Below, in pieces: positions 29,781 to 38,695 of a stretch of DNA of 64,000 nt. This stretch comes from Streptomyces sp. B3I8 (GTDB taxonomy: Bacteria > Actinomycetota > Actinomycetes > Streptomycetales > Streptomycetaceae), in the NCBI RefSeq assembly GCF_030816915.1, contig NZ_JAUSYN010000002.1, positions 4,291,501 to 4,355,500 on the forward strand, given 5' to 3'. The position numbers and the translations under genes were made by a program. Every line of letters begins with the position of its first letter. The first letter of the stretch is position 1. The notes under the pieces are model-generated. The model ran no database searches and was not told the DNA's origin. It saw nothing but the letters and a program-made list of their open reading frames with translations.

Positions 29781-31016
29781 GTGATCGTCGTCTTCGTCGT
29801 GGTCGCACTCCTGGTGCTGGCCGCGTTCGTGGCGCTGCACCGGTGGGCCTGGTGCCGCCTGGTGCGCGACACCACCTCGGGCCCGGGCCCCGCACGACGC
29901 ACCGGCACGGCGGTGCTCGTGGCCGGACCGGTGCTGATGTTCGGCGCGCTGGTCGCGGAGCAGGCGCACGCCCCGTTCTGGCTCCAGCGGACGCTGGGCT
30001 GGCCGGGATTCCTGTGGATGGCGCTGTGCCTGTATCTGCTGCTCGCGCTCATCGCCGGCGAGGCGGTACGTCCGCTGGTACGGCGGCTGGTGGCGGGCCG
30101 GGCCGCGAAGCGGACGAGGGAGGCGGTCCCGGAGACGGTCCCGCCGACGCCGCAACCCGGGGCGGCCGGGGTGCCCGAGGCACCGTCGGCCCCCTCCCGC
30201 CGCCTGTTCGTCTCGCGGGTGGTGGGCGGCGCGGTCGCCACGGCGGCCGTCGGTACGGTGGGCCTCGGCACGTACGGCGTCCTGAACGGCCCCCGGGTGA
30301 AGCGGATCACCATCCCCCTGGCGAAGCTCCCGCGCGCGGCGCACGGGTTCCGGATCGCGGTGGTGAGCGACATCCACCTGGGCCCGGTGCTCGGCCGGAG
30401 CTTCGCGCAGCGCGTCGTGGACACGGTGAACGCGACGCAGCCGGACCTGATCGCGGTGGTCGGCGACCTGGTCGACGGCAGCGTGAAAGACCTGGGCCCG
30501 GCCGCCGCCCCGCTGGCAGGGCTGACCGCCCGCCACGGCGCGTGGTTCGTCACGGGCAACCACGAGTACTTCTCCGGCGCCGCCCAGTGGATCGAGGAGG
30601 TCCGTGACCTGGGCCTGCATCCCCTGGAGAACGCCCGCACGGAACTCCCCGGCTTCGACCTCGCCGGGGTGAACGACCTCCAGGGCGAGAGAGAGGGGCA
30701 CGGTCCGGACTTCGACCGCGCCCTGGGCGACCGCGACACCTCCCGCGCGGTGGTGCTCATGGCCCACCAGCCCGCCCAGATCCACGACGCGGTGAGACAC
30801 GGCGTCGACCTGCAACTCTCCGGCCACACCCACGGCGGCCAGCTCTTCCCCGGAAACTTCGTCGCCGAGGCCGCCAACCCCACGGTCGCCGGCCTGGACA
30901 CCTACGGCGACACCCAGCTCTACGTCACCCGAGGCGCCGGCGCCTGGGGCCCGCCGACCCGGGTGGGCGCCCCGTCGGACATCACGGTGGTGGAACTGGC
31001 CTCCCGCCAGGCCTGA
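29781..31016 (+). CDS. Membrane-anchored metallophosphoesterase
   Basis: A 411-residue protein with about three to four N-terminal helices (VIVVFVVVALLVLAAFVALH, VLVAGPVLMFGALVAEQ, FLWMALCLYLLLALIAG), a basic linker, a further hydrophobic segment near residue 150, then a calcineurin-like phosphoesterase domain: VVSDIHLG (DxH), VVGDLVDGS (GDxxD), VTGNHEYF (GNHE), LMAHQPA and LSGHTHGGQ (GHxH). These residues bind two metal ions. The YkuE/YaeI type hydrolyses lipid or nucleotide phosphates at the membrane; the substrate is not known. GTG 29781 follows GGAGGAACGGGGAACC. Confidence 0.92.
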   Translation: MIVVFVVVALLVLAAFVALHRWAWCRLVRDTTSGPGPARRTGTAVLVAGPVLMFGALVAEQAHAPFWLQRTLGWPGFLWMALCLYLLLALIAGEAVRPLVRRLVAGRAAKRTREAVPETVPPTPQPGAAGVPEAPSAPSRRLFVSRVVGGAVATAAVGTVGLGTYGVLNGPRVKRITIPLAKLPRAAHGFRIAVVSDIHLGPVLGRSFAQRVVDTVNATQPDLIAVVGDLVDGSVKDLGPAAAPLAGLTARHGAWFVTGNHEYFSGAAQWIEEVRDLGLHPLENARTELPGFDLAGVNDLQGEREGHGPDFDRALGDRDTSRAVVLMAHQPAQIHDAVRHGVDLQLSGHTHGGQLFPGNFVAEAANPTVAGLDTYGDTQLYVTRGAGAWGPPTRVGAPSDITVVELASRQA

Positions 31017-31030
31017 GGCCATGACGCGAA

Positions 31031-31079
31031 GGCGCGGCCGTGAAGACCGACGGCGCGGCCGTGAAGACCGACGGCGCGG
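31031..31079 (+). repeat. 21-bp tandem repeat, 2.3 copies
   Basis: GGCGCGGCCGTGAAGACCGAC is repeated at 31031 and 31052, with a partial third copy from 31073. It lies in the 224-base gap between the metallophosphoesterase and metallopeptidase genes, which holds no gene. Confidence 0.8.
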
Positions 31080-31240
31080 GGTCGGTCGCCTTTCCGATGC
31101 CCGGCCCGGCGGAACTCGCCGACCTCGGAGCGGCCGGAGTGACCAGTGACCGGCGGGCAAGTGTTGCTGCCCCTGAGACTCTGGCCCGCCCACGGTCCCG
31201 GCGGTAAGCATGAAGGAATCAGCTGCAGGAAGGAGCATCC

Positions 31241-32371
31241 GTGCGTGCCAGGGGTCAAGAGCGGGTCGACGAGGCCGGAGGCCGAACGGTCGGTCGCCGT
31301 ACGGTGACACCGCCGCCGGGTCCGGGACGCGCTGCCGGTGGGCATCTGGTGGCCCTGCAGCGCGCAGCGGGCAATCGGGCGGTGACGCGCGCGGTGGAGG
31401 CACAACGGCACGAACACGGCCCGGGGTGTGGCCATACCGAGGCGGCCGTGCAACGCGCGGCGGTACACCGGACACAAGTGGCCGGACAGGCTGGGCCGCC
31501 TGCTGTGCAGCGGAAGAAGGACGGGCCTTCGGGTCCGGAGCGAAGAACCGTACACGTAGGCATTGGCACGCGCGGTACAAAGGTCAAAGTCCTCTGCGAG
31601 CGCAAGAATCCCCAGCAGCCCTGGGTGGTCTTCCTGCCCAGCGGGACGGATCCCGACCAGCGAGAGGAGATCGCCCAGCAACTGCACAGGCCGCAAGGGG
31701 AGATCAGGTTCACCAACGCCCGAAACGACGAGGTCGAGCTGGTCGAGAGCAGTGGGCACGGGAGGCGGGACACGGTCAGAGAAGCCACCGAGGAGGCCAA
31801 GGTCCGCCAAGCCACTTTTCTCGTGACCCGGTTCCTCGAGCGCATGGGCATAGGCCACTTCGAAGAGACGAGCGTTGAGCAAGCCCTTCAGAGTGTGAGC
31901 GTCACCTTCCATGACCGTCGTTTGTGGGAATGGGTGGTGCGGCAACAGTCCCACGGCGATGCGGAGTCGGTCGAAGGCATCACCACCGCAGATCCGCGTG
32001 GGCAGCGCACCGTCGGTATGAACAGGGCGAACTACACCTTCCCCGCAGTCGTGCACGAGCTCTTCCACGTGCTGGAACACGGCTCGACGAGAGGCTTGGA
32101 GAACGGGCTGGTCGAAGGCATCACCGAATACTGGACAACCCGGGCCACTGGTGTCGACTTCCGCTGTTCCCGCAACAGTGACAGCCGGGTCTACCAAGGT
32201 GAGCTGAAATTCGTCCGAGACGCCATCGCTGGGGGATACGTCACCGTTGAGCAGCTCGCAGCGGCCTATTTCCACGGCGACATCTCTGCGGTTGCGACGA
32301 TCAACGATTTCTTCACGCAGTACATGAGGCAGCGGGAGGCCAGCTCCTTCGCCTACACAGGTGGCCACTGA
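31241..32371 (+). CDS. Orphan metallopeptidase with eCIS-cargo-type N-terminus
   Basis: A 376-residue protein. The N-terminus is basic and disordered and carries LVALQRAAGNRAV (residues 36-48), followed by further Ala-Val-Gln-Arg pieces. This LQRxAGN signature typifies proteins associated with extracellular contractile injection systems, many with DUF4157. The C-terminal half contains HELFH (272-276) and EGITEYW (Glu292/Glu296), fitting a zinc gluzincin (HExxH...E). Its codons are visibly less GC-rich than its neighbours', which hints at transfer. GTG 31241 follows GGAAGGAG at 6 bases. No injection-system genes lie in the window. A toxin or effector role is inferred. Confidence 0.85.
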   Translation: MRARGQERVDEAGGRTVGRRTVTPPPGPGRAAGGHLVALQRAAGNRAVTRAVEAQRHEHGPGCGHTEAAVQRAAVHRTQVAGQAGPPAVQRKKDGPSGPERRTVHVGIGTRGTKVKVLCERKNPQQPWVVFLPSGTDPDQREEIAQQLHRPQGEIRFTNARNDEVELVESSGHGRRDTVREATEEAKVRQATFLVTRFLERMGIGHFEETSVEQALQSVSVTFHDRRLWEWVVRQQSHGDAESVEGITTADPRGQRTVGMNRANYTFPAVVHELFHVLEHGSTRGLENGLVEGITEYWTTRATGVDFRCSRNSDSRVYQGELKFVRDAIAGGYVTVEQLAAAYFHGDISAVATINDFFTQYMRQREASSFAYTGGH

Positions 32372-32934
32372 CCGCAGCCGGCGGGAACCGCTCGCCCCGA
32401 CCTCGCCCTCCCGCGGCTCCGCTCACGCGGCCCCAGCCCCGTGCGTCCGTCGAGCAGTTCGCGGGCGAGGTCCAGGTGGCCGGCACGGCGGGCGGTTTCC
32501 TCGATCATGTGGAGGACGATCCAGCGCAGGTCGGTGACGTCGTCGCCGTCGGGGCCGGGGTGGCGGCCCACCGGTGGGGCCGACAGCGGCGTGGCGGACA
32601 GGACGGCGTCGGAGCGCCGGCACTGTTCGCGGTAGAAGGCGAACACCACCTCCGGCGGTCGGGGCGTCGTCAGCGGCGCGTGGTCGTCGGGCCAGTTGCG
32701 CGGCTCGGCCGACCCGGTGGCGACCTCCTGGAACCAGTGCCGCTCCGCGTACCCCAGGTGCTCCGTCAGCCCGAGCGGTGTCTATCCGGAGGGCACGACC
32801 GGTGTGGTCAGGGCCCGCGCGTCCAGGCCGTCGACGATCGCCGGCACACTCGCCCGCTGCGCCGCGAGGAACTCCGCCAACGCCTTCTTCTCGCGCTCGC
32901 TCCCGTTCTCGGCTTCGCTGTCTTCCGCGGTCAT
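32353..32934 (-). pseudogene. DinB-family (DUF664) protein with internal stop
   Basis: The frame from ATG 32934 to 32353 reads as a DinB/DUF664-type four-helix protein (FLAAQRASVPAIVDGL, VVPSG, then TPLGLTEHLGYAERHWFQEV, FYREQCRRSDAV, DLRWIVLHMIEETARRAGHL). A TAG at 32782-32784 stands where the family normally has Trp (PSGWT), so one base change TGG to TAG explains the break. The metal-site His residues (EHLGYAERHW and MIEETARRAGHLD) are preserved. Recent inactivation, or a base-calling error, is likely. The last 19 bases overlap the end of the convergent metallopeptidase gene. Confidence 0.85.
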
Positions 32935-32999
32935 GCGCGGATGATGGCAGCCGCCACCGACAACCGGCCGATCGCGGCGGCGGCCGGCCGCGCCGCCGC

Positions 33000-34493
33000 T
33001 CACTCCCCCTTCACCCCCGCCGGCAGCACCACCGTCACCGTCAGGCCGTCGCCCGGGGACGTCGTGGCGGTGACGTCACCGTGGTGGGCCTCGACGACGC
33101 CCTGCACTATGGCCAGGCCCAGGCCGCTGCCCGCGGTGGAGCCGGTGCGGAAGAAGCGGTCGAACATGCGGGCGGCGTCCTCCTCCGGCAGGCCCGGGCC
33201 CTCGTCGCTGACGGTCAGACGGACCGTGCCGTCGGACCGCCGCGCGGTGAGACACACGGGGACGTCGGCCGGGGTGTGGGTGCGGACGTTGGCCACCAGG
33301 TTGCCGAGGACCTGGCGCAGGCCGGACTCGTCGGCGCGGACCAGCAGCGCACCGGACGCCGACACCGTCACCGGGCGGTCGGGCTGCTGCGCGCGCAGGT
33401 CCTCCGCCGCGTCGCGCACCAGCCGGCTCACGTCCACGTTGCGCAGCCGCAGCTCCGGGCGCTGGTCCAGGCGGGCCAGGGTCAGCAGCTCGTCGACCAG
33501 CCGGCCCATCCGGTCCACCTCGCCGTTCATCCGCTCCCAGGCCCGCTTGCGGTCGTCCGGATCGGTCAGCATGCCCCGGTCGTAGAGCTGCAGATAGCCG
33601 CGGATCGCGGACAGCGGGGTGCGCAGCTCGTGCGAGGCGTCGGCGACGAACCGGCGGAGCTGGGCCGCGCTGCGCTCGCGCGTGCGGTACGCCGACTCGA
33701 CCTGGTGCAGCATCGAGTTGAGCGCGAGGCGCAGTTGCTCCACCTCCAGGCTGGCCTTCCGCCGCGAGGGCACCCGCCGGGTGAGGTCTCCCTCGGCGAT
33801 CGCCGACGACGTCTCCACCATGTCCTCAAGGGGCCGCATCCGCCGCCGCACATTGACCATGGTGAGGCAGAACAGCAGCGCCAGCAGCAGCCCCCCGACG
33901 GTCAGATCGAGTTTCAGCGCCTTGTGGATGCCGTTGTCCAGCGCGTCCGTCGAGCTGGCGAACAGTACGTACGTGCCGTCGTCCAGCCGGCTCGCGGTCG
34001 CCCGGTAGGAGGCGCCGTTCACGGTCAGGCCCTGGGGCTCGACGGCCGTGGCGAACGACGTGGGGTCCCCGACCGCCGCGCCGAGCGCCCGCTGCGCCCT
34101 GGTCGGCCGCAGCTCGGCCACCTTCAGCACGGTGCCGTGCCCGTCGACCACGGCGAACATGTCGTCCGGCGTCGCCGATCCGCCGAGCTGCGGCAGCAGC
34201 CCTTCCCGTACAACGGCTGTGGCGCCCAGGTTGTCGAGCTGGTGCAGCGTCAGGTGGGACTCGTCCAGCGAGTCGCGGCTGCGGAGCAGGTGCGCGTCGA
34301 TCTGGCCGAGGAGGTAGTGCCCCGTGCCCACCAGGCTGACCGCCGTCGCCGTGATGACGCCGATCGCCAGCAGCGCCACGTTCGCCAGGGTGAGCTGGGT
34401 GCGCAGGGAGTGTATGGAGTGCGTGCCGCGCCACCGGACCGAGGCGCGCGGTGCGGACGGGGAGAGCGCGCGCGGGCGTCGGGGACGCCTCAT
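33000..34493 (-). CDS. Two-component sensor histidine kinase (OmpR-type partner)
   Basis: A 497-residue kinase: membrane helix (TLANVALLAIGVITATAVSLV), an extracellular sensor region of about 150 residues, second helix (LLLALLFCLTMVNV), HAMP linker, HisKA domain with FVADASHELRTPLSA (His288) and HATPase_c domain (NLVANVRTHTP, VSDEGPGLP, GSGLGLAIV). ATG 34493 overlaps the regulator's stop as ATGA, so the two are co-translated. The pair diverges from an MMPL transporter gene, a frequent arrangement for envelope-stress or lipid-export control. Confidence 0.95.
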   Translation of the reverse strand: MRRPRRPRALSPSAPRASVRWRGTHSIHSLRTQLTLANVALLAIGVITATAVSLVGTGHYLLGQIDAHLLRSRDSLDESHLTLHQLDNLGATAVVREGLLPQLGGSATPDDMFAVVDGHGTVLKVAELRPTRAQRALGAAVGDPTSFATAVEPQGLTVNGASYRATASRLDDGTYVLFASSTDALDNGIHKALKLDLTVGGLLLALLFCLTMVNVRRRMRPLEDMVETSSAIAEGDLTRRVPSRRKASLEVEQLRLALNSMLHQVESAYRTRERSAAQLRRFVADASHELRTPLSAIRGYLQLYDRGMLTDPDDRKRAWERMNGEVDRMGRLVDELLTLARLDQRPELRLRNVDVSRLVRDAAEDLRAQQPDRPVTVSASGALLVRADESGLRQVLGNLVANVRTHTPADVPVCLTARRSDGTVRLTVSDEGPGLPEEDAARMFDRFFRTGSTAGSGLGLAIVQGVVEAHHGDVTATTSPGDGLTVTVVLPAGVKGE

Positions 34494-35239
34494 GCCAGCC
34501 CGTATCCGACGCCGCGCCGCGTGGTGATCAGCGGCGGGCCCAGCGGAGCCAGTTTGCGGCGCAGATAGCTGATGTACGTCTCCACCACCGTCGACTCCGC
34601 CGGCGTGTGCTCGTAGTCCCAGACATGGCGCAGCAGTTGCTCCTTGGTCACGATGCGCCCGCCGTTGCGCACCAGGAAGCGCAGCAGCGCGTACTCGGTG
34701 GGCGTGAGTTCGACCGTGCGGCCCGCGCGGTGCGCGCTGTACGTCGTCTCGTCCAGCTCCAGGTCGCCGTAGCGCAGCGGCGGGGGATGGGGGAGGACGT
34801 CGGCGGACCGGGTGCGGCGCAGTACCGCCGTGACCCGGGCGACGACCTCGTCGATGTGGAACGGCTTGGTGATGTAGTCGTCGCCGAAGCCGAGCGCGCC
34901 CACGATCTCGGCGGGCGCGTCCCGCGCGGTGACGAACACCACCGCGAGGCCGGGCAGCCGGCTGCGCAGTTCCTTGCCGAGCGCGCGGCCGTCGCCGTCC
35001 GGGAGCATCACGTCGAGCAGCGCCGCGTCGGGCCGTACCCGCTCGGTGAGCGCGAGGGCCTCGCGGACCGTGCCCGCCCTCATCACCTGGAAGCGGTGGT
35101 AGCGCAGGGCGATCGCGAGGACGTCGGCGATCGACTCCTCGTCCTCCACGAGGAGCACGGTCGCCCCGTCCCCCGGAGGACGCTGCTGCTCGTGGGCCCC
35201 GTCCCCCGGGCGGGAACTCTTCTCGGCATCGCTCGTCAT
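34490..35239 (-). CDS. OmpR/PhoB-family response regulator
   Basis: A 249-residue regulator. The receiver domain shows VLLVEDEE (acidic pocket), LLDVMLPDGDG (phosphoacceptor Asp), FVTARD and TKPFHIDE (Lys). The C-terminal winged helix shows ELTPTEYALLRFLVRNGGRI and VVETYISYLRRKL. It is co-translated with the kinase downstream. The MMPL transporter, divergent across 150 bases, is a likely target. Two CTGAGRG half-sites (35297 and 35345) lie in that gap. GATACT 7 bases before ATG could also drive a leaderless transcript. Confidence 0.95.
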   Translation of the reverse strand: MTSDAEKSSRPGDGAHEQQRPPGDGATVLLVEDEESIADVLAIALRYHRFQVMRAGTVREALALTERVRPDAALLDVMLPDGDGRALGKELRSRLPGLAVVFVTARDAPAEIVGALGFGDDYITKPFHIDEVVARVTAVLRRTRSADVLPHPPPLRYGDLELDETTYSAHRAGRTVELTPTEYALLRFLVRNGGRIVTKEQLLRHVWDYEHTPAESTVVETYISYLRRKLAPLGPPLITTRRGVGYGLA

Positions 35240-35389
35240 GCCCCCAAGTATCCGCACCGGGATCCCGGTTGTCGGGGGTCGGCGCTTTGGAGTTCCCTGA
35301 GAGTGCGCCCCGCTTCGTGGTTCACCCCGCCGCTGTCCCGGATGCTGAGGGTCCAGGCTCGGGGGACCCTGAAGAAGGAGCAGGAAGAC

Positions 35390-37873
35390 GTGACAACTTT
35401 GGCGCGCTGGTGCTATCGGCACCGGCTGCTGGTGGTGCTGCTGTGGCTGGCGGCACTCATAGGGGTGGGGGCGGCGGCCACTTCCGCCGGGACGAACTAC
35501 GCGAACCAGTTCTCGCTGCCGGACACCGACTCCAAGCGGGCGTACGACCTGCTGGAGAAGGCCTTCCCGCAGACCTCGGGGGACACCGACACGGTGGTGT
35601 GGAAGGTCGACGACGGCAAGGTCACCGACACCGCCGTACGGACCCGGATCGAGCCGGCCCTGAAGAAGATCGCCGGCATGGACGGCGTCGGCGAGGTCGT
35701 CGGCCCGTACGGCGGCAAGCGGGGTGCCGCGCAGATCAGCGAGGACGGGCGGATCGCCTACGCCCAGGTCACCTTCACCAAGCAGGCCGACGCCCTGCCC
35801 AAGGAACTGGTGCAGGACGTCGTCGACACCGCCCAGGGCGCCGAACAGCAGGGCTTGCAGGTGGAGTTGGGCGGCCAGGCCATCCAGCGCGTGGAGGAGC
35901 CGCCGACCGGGCTCGCGGAGATCGTCGGCCTCGGGGCCGCCGCCGTCATCCTCTTCCTCGCCTTCGGCTCGCTGCTCGCGATGCTGCTGCCGCTGTGCGT
36001 GGCCGTCTTCGGCGTCGGCATCGGCGACTTCGGCATCCAGCTGCTCAGCCACGGCACCAACATCCCCGACCTCGCGCCGCTGCTGGCCTCACTGATCGGC
36101 CTCGGCGTCGGCATCGACTACGCGCTGTTCATCGTCACCCGGCACCGGCGCGGCATCCTGCGCGGACTCGACCCGGAGGCCGCCGCGATGACGGCGCTCA
36201 ACACCTCCGGCCGCGCGGTCCTCTTCGCGGGCGGCACGGTGTGCATCGCGCTCGCCGGCATGCTCGTGACCAACCTGCGGTTCCTGGACGGTGTCGTCAT
36301 CGGCACCACCCTCACCGTCGTGCTGAGCGTCCTGGCCGCCGTCACGCTGCTCCCGGCGCTGCTGGGCCTGTTCGGCACCCGGGTGCTCAGCCGCCGGCAG
36401 CGGCGCAAGCTCGCCGCCGACGGGCCCGAGACCACGCCGGAGCGGACGACCGGACTCGCCGCCCGCTGGTCGGCACAGGTGCAGAAGCGCCCGCGGCGCA
36501 CCGCCGCGCTCGCCGTCGTCGTCATGGCGGTCCTCGCGGTGCCGGTGCTGTCGCTGCGCCTCGGCACGGTCGACCAGGGCAACGACGACACCACGACGAC
36601 CACCCGCCAGGCCTACGACATGCTCGCCGAAGGCTTCGGCCCCGGCTTCAACGGACCCCTGCAGGTGGTGGTGGACGGCGGCGACAGCGCCGCGCTCGTC
36701 AAGGGAATCGAGTCCACCGACGGCGTGGCCCGGGCCGCCGCGCTGCCGCCCGCGCACGGGGTGAGCCTCATCCAGGTGGTGCCGACCACGTCACCGCAGT
36801 CGAAGGAGACGTCCCAGCTCATCGACCGGCTGCGCGACGACGTCATCCCCGAGGCCGGGGTCACGGCCCACGTCGGCGGGGTCACCGCGGTCTCCAAGGA
36901 CTTCGCCACCGTCACCGGCGACCGGCTGCCGCTGTTCGTCGGCACCATCATCGCCCTGGGCTTCCTGCTGCTCCTGCTGGCCTTCCGCTCGCTCGTCGTA
37001 CCGCTGACGGCCGCGGTGATGAACCTGGTCGCCGCCGCCGCGTCCTTCGGCGTACTGGTCGCGATCTTCCAGTGGGGCTGGGGGCTGGACCTGCTCGGCC
37101 TGGGCAAGGAGGGGCCGATCAACGCCTTCCTGCCGGTGATCATGCTGTCGCTGCTCTTCGGACTCTCCATGGACTACCAGGTGTTCCTGGTCAGCCGGAT
37201 GCACGAGGAGTGGGTGCACACCCGCGACAACGCCCGCGCGGTCCGGGTCGGCCTCGCCGAGACCAGCCGGGTCATCAACAGCGCCGCCCTGATCATGGTC
37301 GCCGTCTTCGTCGCCTTCGTGCTCAGCGGCAACTCGGGCGCGGCGATGGCGGGCGTCGGACTGGCGGCGGCGGTCGCGCTCGACGCGTTCATCCTGCGGA
37401 CGGCACTGGTGCCGGCGGCGATGCACCTGCTGGGCCGCTCCAACTGGTGGCTCCCGGCCTGGCTCGACAAGCGGCTGCCGCACCTGGCGGTGGAACCGGC
37501 GGAGGACGCGGAGCCGCCGGCCCCGGCGGCCGCGCAGGCGGACGGTACGGCCGGCGCGTGGGGCGCGGACGGTGCGGGGAGCTCGGCCGGTACGGGGCGC
37601 TCGGCGGTGCACGGCTTCGTGCGGGACGCGGACGGCCGACCCGTCGAACACGCCTCGGTCACGCTGCTGTCCAAGGGCGGCGGACGCCGGCTGGACGGCG
37701 TGACCTCCCTGGCCGACGGCTCGTACATCGTGGCCGCGCCCGCCCCGGGCACCTATCTGCTGACGGTCACGGCGACGCTGTACGGCGCGCGGGCGCAGCG
37801 CGTGGAGGTGGGCGACGCGCCCCTGGTCTACGACGTCGAACTGCGGCCGGGCGAGGTGGACGTGATCGGTTAG
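35390..37873 (+). CDS. MMPL/RND-type transporter with C-terminal carboxypeptidase-regulatory domain
   Basis: An 827-residue lipid or drug exporter of the MMPL family: about 12 helices in two halves, each with a large extracytoplasmic loop (YANQFSLPDTDSKRAYDLLE and TTTTTRQAYDMLAEGFGPGF). Motifs typical of the family include GIDYALFIVTRHRR and SMDYQVFLVSRMHEEW (proton-relay Asp-Tyr pairs). After residue 720 an Ala/Gly linker leads to a beta-sandwich module (GFVRDADGRPVEHASVTLLS ... GTYLLTVTA), a carboxypeptidase-regulatory-like fold, predicted on the cytoplasmic side. GTG 35390 follows GAAGGAGCAGGAAGAC. Likely controlled by the adjacent two-component system. Its TAG stop overlaps the convergent TetR stop. 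Confidence 0.93.
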   Translation: MTTLARWCYRHRLLVVLLWLAALIGVGAAATSAGTNYANQFSLPDTDSKRAYDLLEKAFPQTSGDTDTVVWKVDDGKVTDTAVRTRIEPALKKIAGMDGVGEVVGPYGGKRGAAQISEDGRIAYAQVTFTKQADALPKELVQDVVDTAQGAEQQGLQVELGGQAIQRVEEPPTGLAEIVGLGAAAVILFLAFGSLLAMLLPLCVAVFGVGIGDFGIQLLSHGTNIPDLAPLLASLIGLGVGIDYALFIVTRHRRGILRGLDPEAAAMTALNTSGRAVLFAGGTVCIALAGMLVTNLRFLDGVVIGTTLTVVLSVLAAVTLLPALLGLFGTRVLSRRQRRKLAADGPETTPERTTGLAARWSAQVQKRPRRTAALAVVVMAVLAVPVLSLRLGTVDQGNDDTTTTTRQAYDMLAEGFGPGFNGPLQVVVDGGDSAALVKGIESTDGVARAAALPPAHGVSLIQVVPTTSPQSKETSQLIDRLRDDVIPEAGVTAHVGGVTAVSKDFATVTGDRLPLFVGTIIALGFLLLLLAFRSLVVPLTAAVMNLVAAAASFGVLVAIFQWGWGLDLLGLGKEGPINAFLPVIMLSLLFGLSMDYQVFLVSRMHEEWVHTRDNARAVRVGLAETSRVINSAALIMVAVFVAFVLSGNSGAAMAGVGLAAAVALDAFILRTALVPAAMHLLGRSNWWLPAWLDKRLPHLAVEPAEDAEPPAPAAAQADGTAGAWGADGAGSSAGTGRSAVHGFVRDADGRPVEHASVTLLSKGGGRRLDGVTSLADGSYIVAAPAPGTYLLTVTATLYGARAQRVEVGDAPLVYDVELRPGEVDVIG

Positions 37874-38682
37874 GGCCGGTCGCGGAGGTCACGGAGGCCG
37901 CGGAGCTCCTGGCCCTCCTCCTCCGGGCCCCGGTCCCCCGAGCGAGCCGTGCGTGCCGGACCCCGTCGCCCCTTGGCGGCGGGGTCCGGCAATGCCTTGG
38001 TCATCCCCGGCAGGAAGTCCGTGAACAGCTCGTGCACTTCGTGGACGAGGGGCCGCAGTACCCGGAAGCGGGACAGGACAACGCCGCGCGCGGTGAGCCG
38101 GGCGCCGCGGTCGGCGAGCCGGTAGCTGCGCTCACGGCCCTCGGTGCGGTCGAAGATCCAGTACAGCACCAGGCCCATCTGGGCCAGCCACATCAGATCC
38201 GGAAGCACGTCCTTGAGGTCCGCGGGCACCTTGGTGCGGGAGCCGGCCAGCACCTCGCGGTGCAGGGCGAGCACCTCCGTGCGGGCGGGTTCGGACTCGG
38301 CGGAGAAGGGGCTGAGCGGGCTGTCCGGGTCGGCCGCGTTCTTGAAGAACTGCACCGCGAACTCGTGGTACGGCGCCGCCACGTCCAGCCAGGCCCGGAG
38401 CACTCCGGCGAACCGGGCGTGCAGGTCCGTCTCCCGGGCCAGGACGTCCCGGACCGCCGCCCGGTGCTCGGCGGCGATCCGGTCGTAGAAGCCCTGGATC
38501 AGGTGTTCCTTGCCCGCGAAGTAGTAGTACGCGTTCCCGACGGAGACCCCCGCCTCCTGGGCGATGGCCCGCATGGTGGTCTTGTCGTACCCCCGCTCCT
38601 GGAAGAGCCGCATCGCGGTCTCCAGGATCAGGGCACGGGTCTGCTCGCTCTTGGTCACCGGAGGGTCGTTCTTCGCAGGCAC
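37870..38682 (-). CDS. TetR-family regulator
   Basis: A 270-residue repressor. The N-terminal helix-turn-helix is typical (ALILETAMRLFQERGYDKTT, AIAQEAGVSVGNAYYYFAGK). A helical ligand domain follows, then a charged C-terminal tail (EEEGQELRGLRDLRDR). GTG 38682 lies 7 bases after TAGGCT, so a leaderless start is likely; GTG 38658 is the alternative. It is the last gene of a run with the DCC protein and the membrane protein at 39749, upstream of which sit two identical operators (39763 and 39808). Autoregulation of this set is therefore likely. It is convergent with the MMPL gene (four-base overlap). Confidence 0.93.
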   Translation of the reverse strand: MPAKNDPPVTKSEQTRALILETAMRLFQERGYDKTTMRAIAQEAGVSVGNAYYYFAGKEHLIQGFYDRIAAEHRAAVRDVLARETDLHARFAGVLRAWLDVAAPYHEFAVQFFKNAADPDSPLSPFSAESEPARTEVLALHREVLAGSRTKVPADLKDVLPDLMWLAQMGLVLYWIFDRTEGRERSYRLADRGARLTARGVVLSRFRVLRPLVHEVHELFTDFLPGMTKALPDPAAKGRRGPARTARSGDRGPEEEGQELRGLRDLRDRP

Positions 38683-38689
38683 GGGGCCG

Positions 38690-38695
38690 AGCCTA
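38690..38695 (-). promoter_or_regulatory. -10 box of leaderless TetR transcript
   Basis: TAGGCT on the minus strand, 7 bases before GTG 38682, inside the end of the DCC gene. Confidence 0.45.
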
